DNA from: an uncultured Flavobacteriaceae bacterium
GTDB lineage: Bacteria > Bacteroidota > Bacteroidia > Flavobacteriales > Flavobacteriaceae
Assembly (NCBI GenBank): GCA_947502635.1
Contig: CANNAN010000004.1
Location: 372,001-436,000, forward strand
Length of the DNA: 64,000 nucleotides
Reading direction: 5' to 3'
A program made the translations under genes and the position numbers. The notes below the pieces were generated by a model. That model worked only from the letters and a program-made list of their open reading frames with translations, searched no databases and had not been told where the DNA came from. Shown here piece after piece: positions 16,642 through 24,661 of this stretch. Each line of letters starts with the position of its first letter. Position 1 is the first letter of the stretch.

Positions 16642-18750
16642 CTACTCTAAGCAAAAACCTCTGGATACATTTGGAGAATGTTTACCTACATAAGAACTAC
16701 TAACAATAGTTCTGTCTTCTGCTCTGATATGAATAGTATAACCACAAGCAGGTAAGCTAGCAGTATCAATTCTCCAGGTTCCAGTAATATAATCTAAATT
16801 ACTGTCTTGGTCATCTATAGAAATGGTAAGACTACCTGAGGATACCGTCGTATCACTTGATGCGATACTTGTTGTTTGGATTGTCCCTGCAGGATTAAAA
16901 GGCGCTAAACTTAACCTCACATAATCAAGATGTCTGTCGTTTTTAACTTCAAATGTTCCTTCAATAATCTGTCCTATAGTAAATTTACCGCAATTTCCAC
17001 TTCCAGTAGTGATGTCTATTGCAACTTCTGGTATGTCTTTATCTACCATAAACTTAACAATCTCACTTTGCTGACCTGTATCACTTTCTACGTACAATTC
17101 ATGAATTCCACGCTCTGTAGGCTTAAATAACGCCAGAATATCATCATTTACATGCTTTTGAATGATCCCTGTAGGTTTTGGTAAATAATCGTAAAAATCT
17201 CCAGTAGGTGTTTGTAGTACATTGGCATCAGATTCTGTTCCTAAAAAAGTATTAAACGTCGTAACTACAACATTAAAATTCTTATTGAAAGGTAAAAATG
17301 CGCCTCCAGGTTCTTTAATCATCATTTTATATTTAGAAACGGGATTTTGATTTAAAATTTTTCCCGTAATGTAAACATTGCCATCAAATGGACTATAATC
17401 AGCAACAATAGAATTTGCCATACCACTTGGTCCTTTAGCTAAACCTGTTATCTGATTAATAATATCATTGTCTACACCTCCAACGCTTTCTATCCAGGGC
17501 TGGTTAACGAACCCAGGAAATCCTTGTGGTAAAGGTTTAATTTCTGCGGTACAAATTTCCCAATCTCCCCACGTAGCTACATAATTAGGGTTATTAGGAG
17601 CAGGTGGTGTATTCCATGATAGAATCCCTTTTATTTTTGCCTTACCTTCTTTGCAATACTTTTTTTGATGTGGGGTTAAATCTACTGGTAAAAATGTATT
17701 ATACCAAAGGCCATCATCTGGTATTTGATTTATATCAAACACTTTGACCGAAGAGGTGCCCATAAATTGCCATCCTGATCCAAAATCCATATAAAAAGCC
17801 ACATATTCTTTACTCCCATCACTACACAAGCTACCAGAATACCCAGAAGCTTTTTTAATATGAATATCGGCATGTAACTCGTTAAACTTTCTATTTAAAC
17901 CAATACATTTTAATTCCTCATAACTTGTATTAAATTGTGGGTGTATTAAAATGTCTAAGATGCTTGAAAAATCAATTTTAGCAAGTTCAAATTTGTTTTT
18001 ACTTTTTATAATATCCTTTAAGCTAAAATCTGTATTTATGTTTTGTAATGCCATAGAAACCAAACGGGCATCATCTACATCATTTTTATAAATCTTTTTT
18101 AGTTTATCAATATCTATAAAAGGATTACTATTACTTAATACAGGCGGTATATTAATTTCAGGATTAATAATATCACCTAAACCAACGGGGTTCTCAAAAA
18201 ATGGTGGAATTTGAAATTGGGGTCTGGGTGCTATTTGAATCCTTGCCTCTTTTACATTTCCCCATACAGGAACATAATTCGGAGTATTTGCTGGTGGCTC
18301 TATATTCCACGATAAAATAGCCCTTACATTAGGTAAAACTGGGTCCGAACTACATTTTTTAGTGATTTTAGGCTTTATTTTTAATTTAAGACCATAACAA
18401 AGACCTTTATGATCTTCTATATCATGTATTTTAAAACTTGTAACTCCTACATCTTCCCAATTTCCATTGTTTTCATAGTCTACATAAAACCTAACGTACT
18501 CATAACTGCCCGATTGACAGTGATCTCCTAGATATCCAGATTGATTTTTAATATGAACTGTGGTTCTTAGTTCTTTTGTTCTAGGATGATAACTAACACA
18601 TTTAATTTCTTCATAAGTAATTGAAGAAACTATTTTCTTTACTGGTTTACCAAATGCTTTAATATCCAGATTTCCATAATAGTTTAAATTGGATAATAAA
18701 TTAACTTTAAAACCAGAACGATCATCTAATTTTAACTCTTTAACTTTCAT
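16642..18750 (-). CDS. Hypothetical 702-residue protein with a duplicated unknown domain, not secreted
   Basis: No signal peptide, sorting domain or membrane helix is visible. Two copies of one domain can be aligned by eye: about residues 42-170 (TYEEIKCVSYHPRTKEL ... SGYLGDHCQSGSYEYVRFYVD ... ILSWNIEPPANTPNYVPVWGN) and about 265-395 (SYEELKCIGLNRKFNEL ... SGYSGSLCSDGSKEYVAFYMD ... ILSWNTPPAPNNPNYVATWGD). The copies share a cysteine pair, a YV[RA]FY[VM]D strand and an LSWN..P....NYV.[VT]WG block. The C-terminal 250 residues look like one or two Ig-like domains. I do not recognise the domain. It is divergent from the phospholipase-D-like gene at 19148. Confidence 0.7.
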   Translation of the reverse strand: MKVKELKLDDRSGFKVNLLSNLNYYGNLDIKAFGKPVKKIVSSITYEEIKCVSYHPRTKELRTTVHIKNQSGYLGDHCQSGSYEYVRFYVDYENNGNWEDVGVTSFKIHDIEDHKGLCYGLKLKIKPKITKKCSSDPVLPNVRAILSWNIEPPANTPNYVPVWGNVKEARIQIAPRPQFQIPPFFENPVGLGDIINPEINIPPVLSNSNPFIDIDKLKKIYKNDVDDARLVSMALQNINTDFSLKDIIKSKNKFELAKIDFSSILDILIHPQFNTSYEELKCIGLNRKFNELHADIHIKKASGYSGSLCSDGSKEYVAFYMDFGSGWQFMGTSSVKVFDINQIPDDGLWYNTFLPVDLTPHQKKYCKEGKAKIKGILSWNTPPAPNNPNYVATWGDWEICTAEIKPLPQGFPGFVNQPWIESVGGVDNDIINQITGLAKGPSGMANSIVADYSPFDGNVYITGKILNQNPVSKYKMMIKEPGGAFLPFNKNFNVVVTTFNTFLGTESDANVLQTPTGDFYDYLPKPTGIIQKHVNDDILALFKPTERGIHELYVESDTGQQSEIVKFMVDKDIPEVAIDITTGSGNCGKFTIGQIIEGTFEVKNDRHLDYVRLSLAPFNPAGTIQTTSIASSDTTVSSGSLTISIDDQDSNLDYITGTWRIDTASLPACGYTIHIRAEDRTIVSSSYVGKHSPNVSRGFCLE

Positions 18751-19147
18751 GATAAATTTTTTATGATTAAGTAATAAAAATCAGAATTATTCTATATGAT
18801 TAAAAGAGGAGTTATCCCCTATTTAAATAGGATTTCACCTATTAACGCTTCAGTGTTTCTCTCGTCATAACTATACAAATTGATTTTAAAGTTTATAATC
18901 AACTTCCCTTCTCTGACAGGTGATACAGGACATTATTAAACTAAGTATGGATTGCGTTAAAAATGATAATAAATAATATTTTCATATATTTACGTAAGTA
19001 TTTATTTACTTTAGTACTTCCCTAAGTAATTATGATAATAGCCTGCAAGATTGCAGTGCTATACCATTTCGTTGAATACCTCTTATAGGTCTAGAATTGT
19101 TCTTTAGCAGCAATTTGTATACGATGTTAAATCAAATCATAAATATT
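18751..19147. promoter_or_regulatory. Divergent promoter region with palindrome and AATAGG motif
   Basis: Between the divergent genes lies a nearly perfect palindrome at 18880-18902: two 11-bp arms, TTGATTTTAAA and TTTATAATCAA, around one central G with a single mismatch. A second element at 18816-18844 (CCCCTATTTAAATAGG then TTTCACCTATT) resembles the motif at 5113. Either could serve as an operator for one or both genes. No clear TAnnTTTG element was found. Confidence 0.4.
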
Positions 19148-20854
19148 ATGAGTAATTCTTATAAACCCATTGTTAGAAGTGTTAGCGGCGATTATTATGG
19201 TGCGGCATTGGTTGGTACCTATTCTGTAATTATAGGCTGGACTTTTGATGATAAAAATTTACGCCAAGGACTTCATGGTTTTGGTATTAAACGTATTTCG
19301 TTAAATCCCGAAACAGAAGAAGTTATGAGTATTAAATGGCTTGGTGGTTATAAACGCTTTGAAGTTACAGATACTGGACAATTTGAAGATGTGAGCTCTT
19401 TAGAAGCCCCATTTCAAAGATTTCGTTGGAATGATTATTCACTTAAGCCAGAACGTGCTTACATTTATGAAATTTACCCTTTACGAGGAACCCCTAAAAA
19501 CCTAACCCGTGATGAAGCCCCGTTAATTTTTAAAATTAGACCCTCACAAGAAGTTGAAGACAAACTTGGAATTTACGTTAACCGAGGTGTTACATCGTCT
19601 ATGGCATATCTAAGTAGATTTAAAAATAATGCTCCTAGAAATATTGGGAAAAAAGCCTACCAATGGTTATCTCGTGGTTTAAAGGAATCGTTACTTGATT
19701 TTATTGCAGCTGCTAAACCTGGTGACACTTTACATTGTATTATTTATGAATTTCATGATAATGAAGTTGCTCAAGCTTTCTTAGCAGCAAATGCTAAAGG
19801 TGTTAACGTAGAAATTATTCATGATGCCAAAGCTGGGAAACATTCTACGGAAAAAACAGAGAAAGTGATTCATGACAATCATATGAAACACTTAACAATA
19901 GCTAGAGATCTAGTGAATATAAGTCATAATAAAATAGTGATACTTTTGAGGAATAATAAGGCTAAAAAGACATGGACATCTACAGCAAATTTTAGTGAGA
20001 ATGCCTTTAATTTTCAAACAAATGCAGCGATCATGATTGATGATTCTAGTGTGGCAAAAAATTATGAGGCCTTTTTCCAAATCTTAAAACCCAACCCGAC
20101 AAAGAAAGATACCAAAATTGCAAATAGAAAACATATGGATACTATTAATGCCATTCAAGATAGATATGCTGAAAAAACGTTCTTCTCTCCTATTTCGAAA
20201 AAAGACATCTTGCTTACTGCTTGCGATTTAATTAAAAATGCAAAATCTATGGTACTTATCAGTGCTCCTTTTGGAATGGATAAAAGTCTCGTTGAGGCTA
20301 TGGCAGCTAATGATGATACTATTATAGAATATGGCATTGTGAATAGTACAGCTAAAAAGAAAATTAAGGGTTTAAACCATAAAAATACTCGATTTTTTAC
20401 TCCTAATCGCTTAAAAACATATATGGGACGTTCTTGGGATGCTAAAGCGTTTGGAGCACATAAAATTCATACAAAGATTATTATTATTGATCCTTATAGT
20501 GACCATCCAAAAGTGCTTTTTGGTTCTGCTAATTTTTCTAAAGCCTCATGTTCAGACAATGATGAAAACGCGATGCTTATTATCAATAATAAGCGTTTAG
20601 CTGCTATAATGACTGTTGAATTTATGCGTATGTATGATCATTATAAATCACGATATTATATAAGGCGAACAGAAGATGCAAATAAAAAAATAAAAAAGGA
20701 AAATAAAGAGCGGATTCTACAAGACAAAGTCCCTAAGCCTTTAAAGACGATTCCTATTCATTTGTCAGATGATTTTTCGTGGAGTAGAACAACTTTTAAT
20801 CCAACCCCTTTTAGTCATAAATTTCAGGATAGGATTGCATTTTCGGGGAGTTAG
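19148..20854 (+). CDS. Phospholipase-D-superfamily-like protein with one degenerate HKD motif
   Basis: I choose the ATG at 19148 (MSNSYKPIVR) because an open frame reaching back to 19097 has only a TTG start and a poor leader; the ATG at 19124 is also possible. The 568-residue protein has a unique N-terminal domain (about 1-150, SGDYYGAALVGTYSVIIGW) and two PLD-type halves. The C-terminal half has a full HxKxxxxD motif (HTKIIIID, His about 441) followed by FGSANFSKAS. In the N-terminal half the motif reads HNKIVILL (His about 260), so the aspartate is lost, although TSTANFSENAF follows. There is no signal peptide. It could be a nuclease, a phospholipid-modifying enzyme or a non-hydrolytic relative. 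Confidence 0.78.
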   Translation: MSNSYKPIVRSVSGDYYGAALVGTYSVIIGWTFDDKNLRQGLHGFGIKRISLNPETEEVMSIKWLGGYKRFEVTDTGQFEDVSSLEAPFQRFRWNDYSLKPERAYIYEIYPLRGTPKNLTRDEAPLIFKIRPSQEVEDKLGIYVNRGVTSSMAYLSRFKNNAPRNIGKKAYQWLSRGLKESLLDFIAAAKPGDTLHCIIYEFHDNEVAQAFLAANAKGVNVEIIHDAKAGKHSTEKTEKVIHDNHMKHLTIARDLVNISHNKIVILLRNNKAKKTWTSTANFSENAFNFQTNAAIMIDDSSVAKNYEAFFQILKPNPTKKDTKIANRKHMDTINAIQDRYAEKTFFSPISKKDILLTACDLIKNAKSMVLISAPFGMDKSLVEAMAANDDTIIEYGIVNSTAKKKIKGLNHKNTRFFTPNRLKTYMGRSWDAKAFGAHKIHTKIIIIDPYSDHPKVLFGSANFSKASCSDNDENAMLIINNKRLAAIMTVEFMRMYDHYKSRYYIRRTEDANKKIKKENKERILQDKVPKPLKTIPIHLSDDFSWSRTTFNPTPFSHKFQDRIAFSGS

Positions 20855-20899
20855 TATGGCATTATTTAATATTAATTATATAAGAATTAAACGCGTCAC

Positions 20900-20920
20900 T
20901 TCAATTCAATTCAATTCAAT
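20900..20920 (+). repeat. Short TTCAA tandem repeat
   Basis: Four copies of TTCAA lie in the gap after the PLD-like gene. It is not in a coding frame and is probably neutral. Confidence 0.6.
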
Positions 20921-20965
20921 ATGATACAAATTAAACTATTAGAAAACTGTGATTAAAAATAAAGG

Positions 20966-20990
20966 ACTATGAGTTTTTCATAGCCCCTTA
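20966..20990. terminator. Probable terminator between convergent genes
   Basis: ACTATGA (20966-20972) and TCATAG (20979-20984) pair around a short loop containing TTTT, with AAAGG before and CCCCTT after, extending the stem. It lies between the PLD-like gene and the convergent M4 peptidase. Confidence 0.55.
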
Positions 20991-21039
20991 TCATTAAAAT
21001 TTGAAAGACAACCGATATCATAAATATCAAATTAATCTT

Positions 21040-23853
21040 TTATTTTTTTACAACTTTAATAAATTTAGTTTGTCCTTCCACATCAATCTGTAATATATAG
21101 ATTCCTGTTTCAAATTGAGACATGTCCAATCGAGATTTTCCTTTTACATCTATCAATAGCTGTCCTGAAATACTCATCAGTTTCAGGTTACTTTTTACAG
21201 GTAAGTTTTTAATATTTAAAACGTGATTTATAGGAATTGGATATACTTTAATATCCTCAAAAACAGCTTTTAATGCTTCATTAGTAGTATCCTCTACAAA
21301 ACTATTTATATGATTAGCTACTATAATGGTAGAAGTATTATTTGAACATCCTACTATTATAACATCATCTAAATAAGTTCTATCATTATTTATACTAGCA
21401 TTATGTTGAAATTTCAATTTGGTTGTATTTGAAAACGGACCAGAAACCGTTACTGTTCCGCTCTGTCTTGAATTGTTAGATGTAAACTCACTACCACGAG
21501 CCCAGGATTCTTCTACAGTGAATGAAGAACCACCATCTGTTGATGTTTGAAATGAAAAACCTTCTCCATTTTCTAAACCAGCAGTAATGTAACTGAAAGT
21601 CACTGTGATTTCTTCAAATGACGATAAGTCAAGATTATCTGTAGTGATATTGGCACTAGCTTGATCATCTCTAAGCCTAACACATCGGATGCCTGAATTA
21701 GCATACGTTTGGTCTCTGGTACTTATTCGTGCATCGGCTCCTCCATCATTCCAAATACTTGAAGAAAACCCGCCTTCAAAATCATCTGAATCATATGTTG
21801 TATTTGTACAACCTCCACCATTACTTTGTAATGTCGTTACATTTATTGAACTACTTGAATTTGATTGATTTCCAGCAGCATCCTTTGCAATAACTGTCAC
21901 CGCATATGTCGTACTTGCATTAAGTCCAGAAACACTATAAGAAGCAGAAGCTGTTAAACCACTACTTGTCCCATCTATAAACACCTCATATTCTGTTACC
22001 CCCACATTATCTGTAGAAGCATTCCATGACACGTCAAAACCAGATACTGTAATGTTAGAAGAAGTTAGTCCTGTAGGTACTGTTGGAGATTCTGTATCTC
22101 CAGTATTACCAGAATAAGCACTACCAACACCAACCGCATACCATCCATTCGTCACAGAAATTTCCTCCTGCGATCCCGTGCCATATAAATCCTGAGCCGC
22201 CTGAATAGTTGCAACTCTAAAATCTGCATATTGAGATGTTGGAGTTAAATATTGAATTGAAGCAAAAACAACATCTCCGCCTTTTTCAACCCCAATAGCT
22301 GTTACTGAATAATTATCTCCATTATCATTTGTACCCGATCCTCCCAAAGTAAGTGTGTAAAACCAAAAATTACCGACACCACTATTAGTATGTACACCAC
22401 AATAATCATTACCTCCAGCACCTCCTTGTGGAACACTACAACCTTCAGATACAGTGGCTGCAACCCAATTTGTTCCTCTATATGTATCTGGTTGTCCATA
22501 TAATTTGGGGTTTGCCATAGACCTTAGTGTGTACCCAAAATCATTTCCTAGCAAATCAAGATTTTTATTAAGTCCATAATTTACATTTGCGTAGTGTTCT
22601 ACACACATTGCCCAAATATCACTTAACGACTCATTTATTCCTCCTTGCTCTCTTTCGTAATCCAAACCTGCTGTAAATTCAGTAACACCGTGCCCCATTT
22701 CATGCGCACCAACATCAAGAGATGTTAAAGGATCTGACCCAAAAATACCATCTCCATAAAGCATATTTCCAGAACTCCATCCTGCATTGGGATAATTAAG
22801 TATATTAACAAAGTTGGTTATCACAGAACCAGCGCCATCGTAACTATTTCTACCATGCTCGTTTAGGAAATAATCATAAGTAACCTGAGATGCAAAAAGC
22901 GCATCAAAAGCAGCATTATCCTTGGTACTATTATCATGTTCTGCTAGTGTCCAGTCGTTATTGCTATCTGTATAATCAATATATTGAAGAAACTGACCTG
23001 AAGAAGAATTATTATAATTAATAATTCCGTTACCTCTGGAATAATCTCGTAACCTATACTGACCTGCATTACTATCAGTTGTTAAGTTAAGTGTCCCACT
23101 ATACCTAGTAGCCAAAGTTCCTGATGCAGGTGCTAATGGCCCAATGCCTTCTTGTTTTACTACATTAACAAAACCCTTTTGTTTCAATATATTATCATTA
23201 AAACCAGTGCTTTTTTTTCGGTTAGCGTGACTGTATTCACCCGAATGTTTTATGCTGTCAATTATTTTAATAACGTCTCCGCTTTTTGCATCAACATATA
23301 CATTAACATCTTCATCAAAATTAGCGCCTTTAATATGTAAATTATAGGCCAATTTCCATGTATTTTGTTCTAGATCAATAGATAAAATGATCAACTCACT
23401 TGAAGTTAAATCAATAGATTTAAAACGAAGCATTTTTTTTGCAGATTGCAAAGCACCATCAATAGATACAGAAGCTTTCACCTCCATTTCTGGTAATCGT
23501 TTATGATTTGTGGAAATCTTAGTCGCCTTTCCATTTTTACTATGCATTGTGGCAACTACACCATGTACTTTAATTCCTTTATAATAATATTGAAATTTTT
23601 CATGCTTTCCATAATTATCAACAGTAGCCCTAACAGATACTAGTTTGTCATTATCTTTAAATTTTAATTCACTTCTTATTAATGTTTTATTTGTGAATCC
23701 GTCATCTCTTGTGTTCTCTGGTGATGTGGCTTTCTCATCAGAAATTTTAATAATTTTCTCTTGTGATATACCATGAAATGTAGCACCTAAAAGTGCAACA
23801 ATTATGGTGAAATTCCTTGTAATAGGTTTTAAATTGTACAAAAATTTTTTCAT
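21040..23853 (-). CDS. M4-family (thermolysin-like) metalloprotease, T9SS-secreted
   Basis: The 937-residue preproenzyme has a signal peptide, an FTP/PepSY-type propeptide (about 40-200) and a catalytic domain with HEMGH (first His about 384) and the downstream GGINESLSD zinc-ligand motif, the standard pair of M4 zinc peptidases. After the peptidase come a fibronectin-III domain (about 590-680, SPTVPTGLTSSNITVSGFDVSW), a jelly-roll-like domain (about 690-840) and a T9SS sorting domain (VYPIPINHVL...GIYILQI...KVVKK). It is exported across the outer membrane and should degrade proteins in the medium. The downstream neighbours on the same strand begin another transcription unit. Confidence 0.93.
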   Translation of the reverse strand: MKKFLYNLKPITRNFTIIVALLGATFHGISQEKIIKISDEKATSPENTRDDGFTNKTLIRSELKFKDNDKLVSVRATVDNYGKHEKFQYYYKGIKVHGVVATMHSKNGKATKISTNHKRLPEMEVKASVSIDGALQSAKKMLRFKSIDLTSSELIILSIDLEQNTWKLAYNLHIKGANFDEDVNVYVDAKSGDVIKIIDSIKHSGEYSHANRKKSTGFNDNILKQKGFVNVVKQEGIGPLAPASGTLATRYSGTLNLTTDSNAGQYRLRDYSRGNGIINYNNSSSGQFLQYIDYTDSNNDWTLAEHDNSTKDNAAFDALFASQVTYDYFLNEHGRNSYDGAGSVITNFVNILNYPNAGWSSGNMLYGDGIFGSDPLTSLDVGAHEMGHGVTEFTAGLDYEREQGGINESLSDIWAMCVEHYANVNYGLNKNLDLLGNDFGYTLRSMANPKLYGQPDTYRGTNWVAATVSEGCSVPQGGAGGNDYCGVHTNSGVGNFWFYTLTLGGSGTNDNGDNYSVTAIGVEKGGDVVFASIQYLTPTSQYADFRVATIQAAQDLYGTGSQEEISVTNGWYAVGVGSAYSGNTGDTESPTVPTGLTSSNITVSGFDVSWNASTDNVGVTEYEVFIDGTSSGLTASASYSVSGLNASTTYAVTVIAKDAAGNQSNSSSSINVTTLQSNGGGCTNTTYDSDDFEGGFSSSIWNDGGADARISTRDQTYANSGIRCVRLRDDQASANITTDNLDLSSFEEITVTFSYITAGLENGEGFSFQTSTDGGSSFTVEESWARGSEFTSNNSRQSGTVTVSGPFSNTTKLKFQHNASINNDRTYLDDVIIVGCSNNTSTIIVANHINSFVEDTTNEALKAVFEDIKVYPIPINHVLNIKNLPVKSNLKLMSISGQLLIDVKGKSRLDMSQFETGIYILQIDVEGQTKFIKVVKK

Positions 23854-24052
23854 AATGATTTAGGTTAATTATTTGCAAATAATTTTGCTTTCTAAATTTA
23901 TGAAAGATTTTTCTTATTTCATTGTGGTATAACCACAATAAAATACTACATAATTTGAAGTGTTTTAGCTTCAAAAAACAAATTTTGAAGCCATATTCAA
24001 AATTTACACTTTCAATAAAAACATCTATGTTTTTGATGGGGTTTTATTAAAG

Positions 24053-24084
24053 CATACCTTGTATATGTATGTATACAAGGTATG
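24053..24084. promoter_or_regulatory. Perfect 13-bp inverted repeat upstream of the M4 protease
   Basis: CATACCTTGTATA (24053-24065) and TATACAAGGTATG (24072-24084) are exact reverse complements with a 6-base spacer. It lies 59 bp after the stop of the 160-residue gene and 200 bp before the M4 start. No strong T-run follows, so it could be either a terminator or an operator. Confidence 0.5.
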
Positions 24085-24142
24085 AAGAGATAACACAATA
24101 TCTATAGCTCCAATATATTTGTAGAAATTTTGGGAAGACTTA

Positions 24143-24625
24143 TTATTTCTTAACACTTTTGAGTAAGAAATCAAGAGAATTATTATAATCAAATTCAATC
24201 AATACACCATGCCGATCTACAAGAAACCATGCAGACGAATTGGTTACATGATAGGCCTTACTAACATAATCCTTGAAGTCTAATAAAACTTGAAAATTGG
24301 GAACTAATTTTTTATACATTTTTTTACGGTTTGTAATTGATAGATACCTATTGTTATCAATAATATACACCGATACGCTATCAGACTCTAAATTCTTTAG
24401 AGCATTGGTATTATTTTTTTCTAGCTTTGAAATATCCGCAAACCACAGAATATTCAAAGAATTATCAAACACCTTCTCACTACTTTCCCAACCTCCATTC
24501 TTATTTTGGAGAAAAAAGGGAGGCACAGGTTCTCCCTTTTTAATACCTCTGTTTTTCGAAGTTTCCTGAGCTTCACCGCCCGATAAGGCAAGTAAAGTGA
24601 CTATGAGGAAAAGTAAATATTTCAT
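24143..24625 (-). CDS. Thioredoxin-fold exported protein lacking the CXXC motif
   Basis: The 160-residue protein has a signal peptide (about 1-19) and opens like a TlpA/peroxiredoxin domain (KKGEPVPPFFLQNKNGG). The strand where the redox pair normally sits reads NILWFADISKLEKN, with no cysteine; indeed the mature protein has none. The end (SSAWFLVDRHGVLIEF) is also typical of the fold. It is therefore unlikely to exchange disulphides and may be a binding or chaperone-like protein. It starts 36 bp after the large metalloprotease gene and may be co-transcribed with it, which suggests a role in that protein's export or folding (inference). Confidence 0.7.
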   Translation of the reverse strand: MKYLLFLIVTLLALSGGEAQETSKNRGIKKGEPVPPFFLQNKNGGWESSEKVFDNSLNILWFADISKLEKNNTNALKNLESDSVSVYIIDNNRYLSITNRKKMYKKLVPNFQVLLDFKDYVSKAYHVTNSSAWFLVDRHGVLIEFDYNNSLDFLLKSVKK

Positions 24626-24661
24626 TTTATATTTTTTTCAAATAAATGATGGTGTTAATAC

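Noticed and set aside
19097-19147. Longer start (TTG at 19097) for the PLD-like gene
   Set aside because: The extra residues look like leader sequence, and the ATG at 19148 fits the domain start better.
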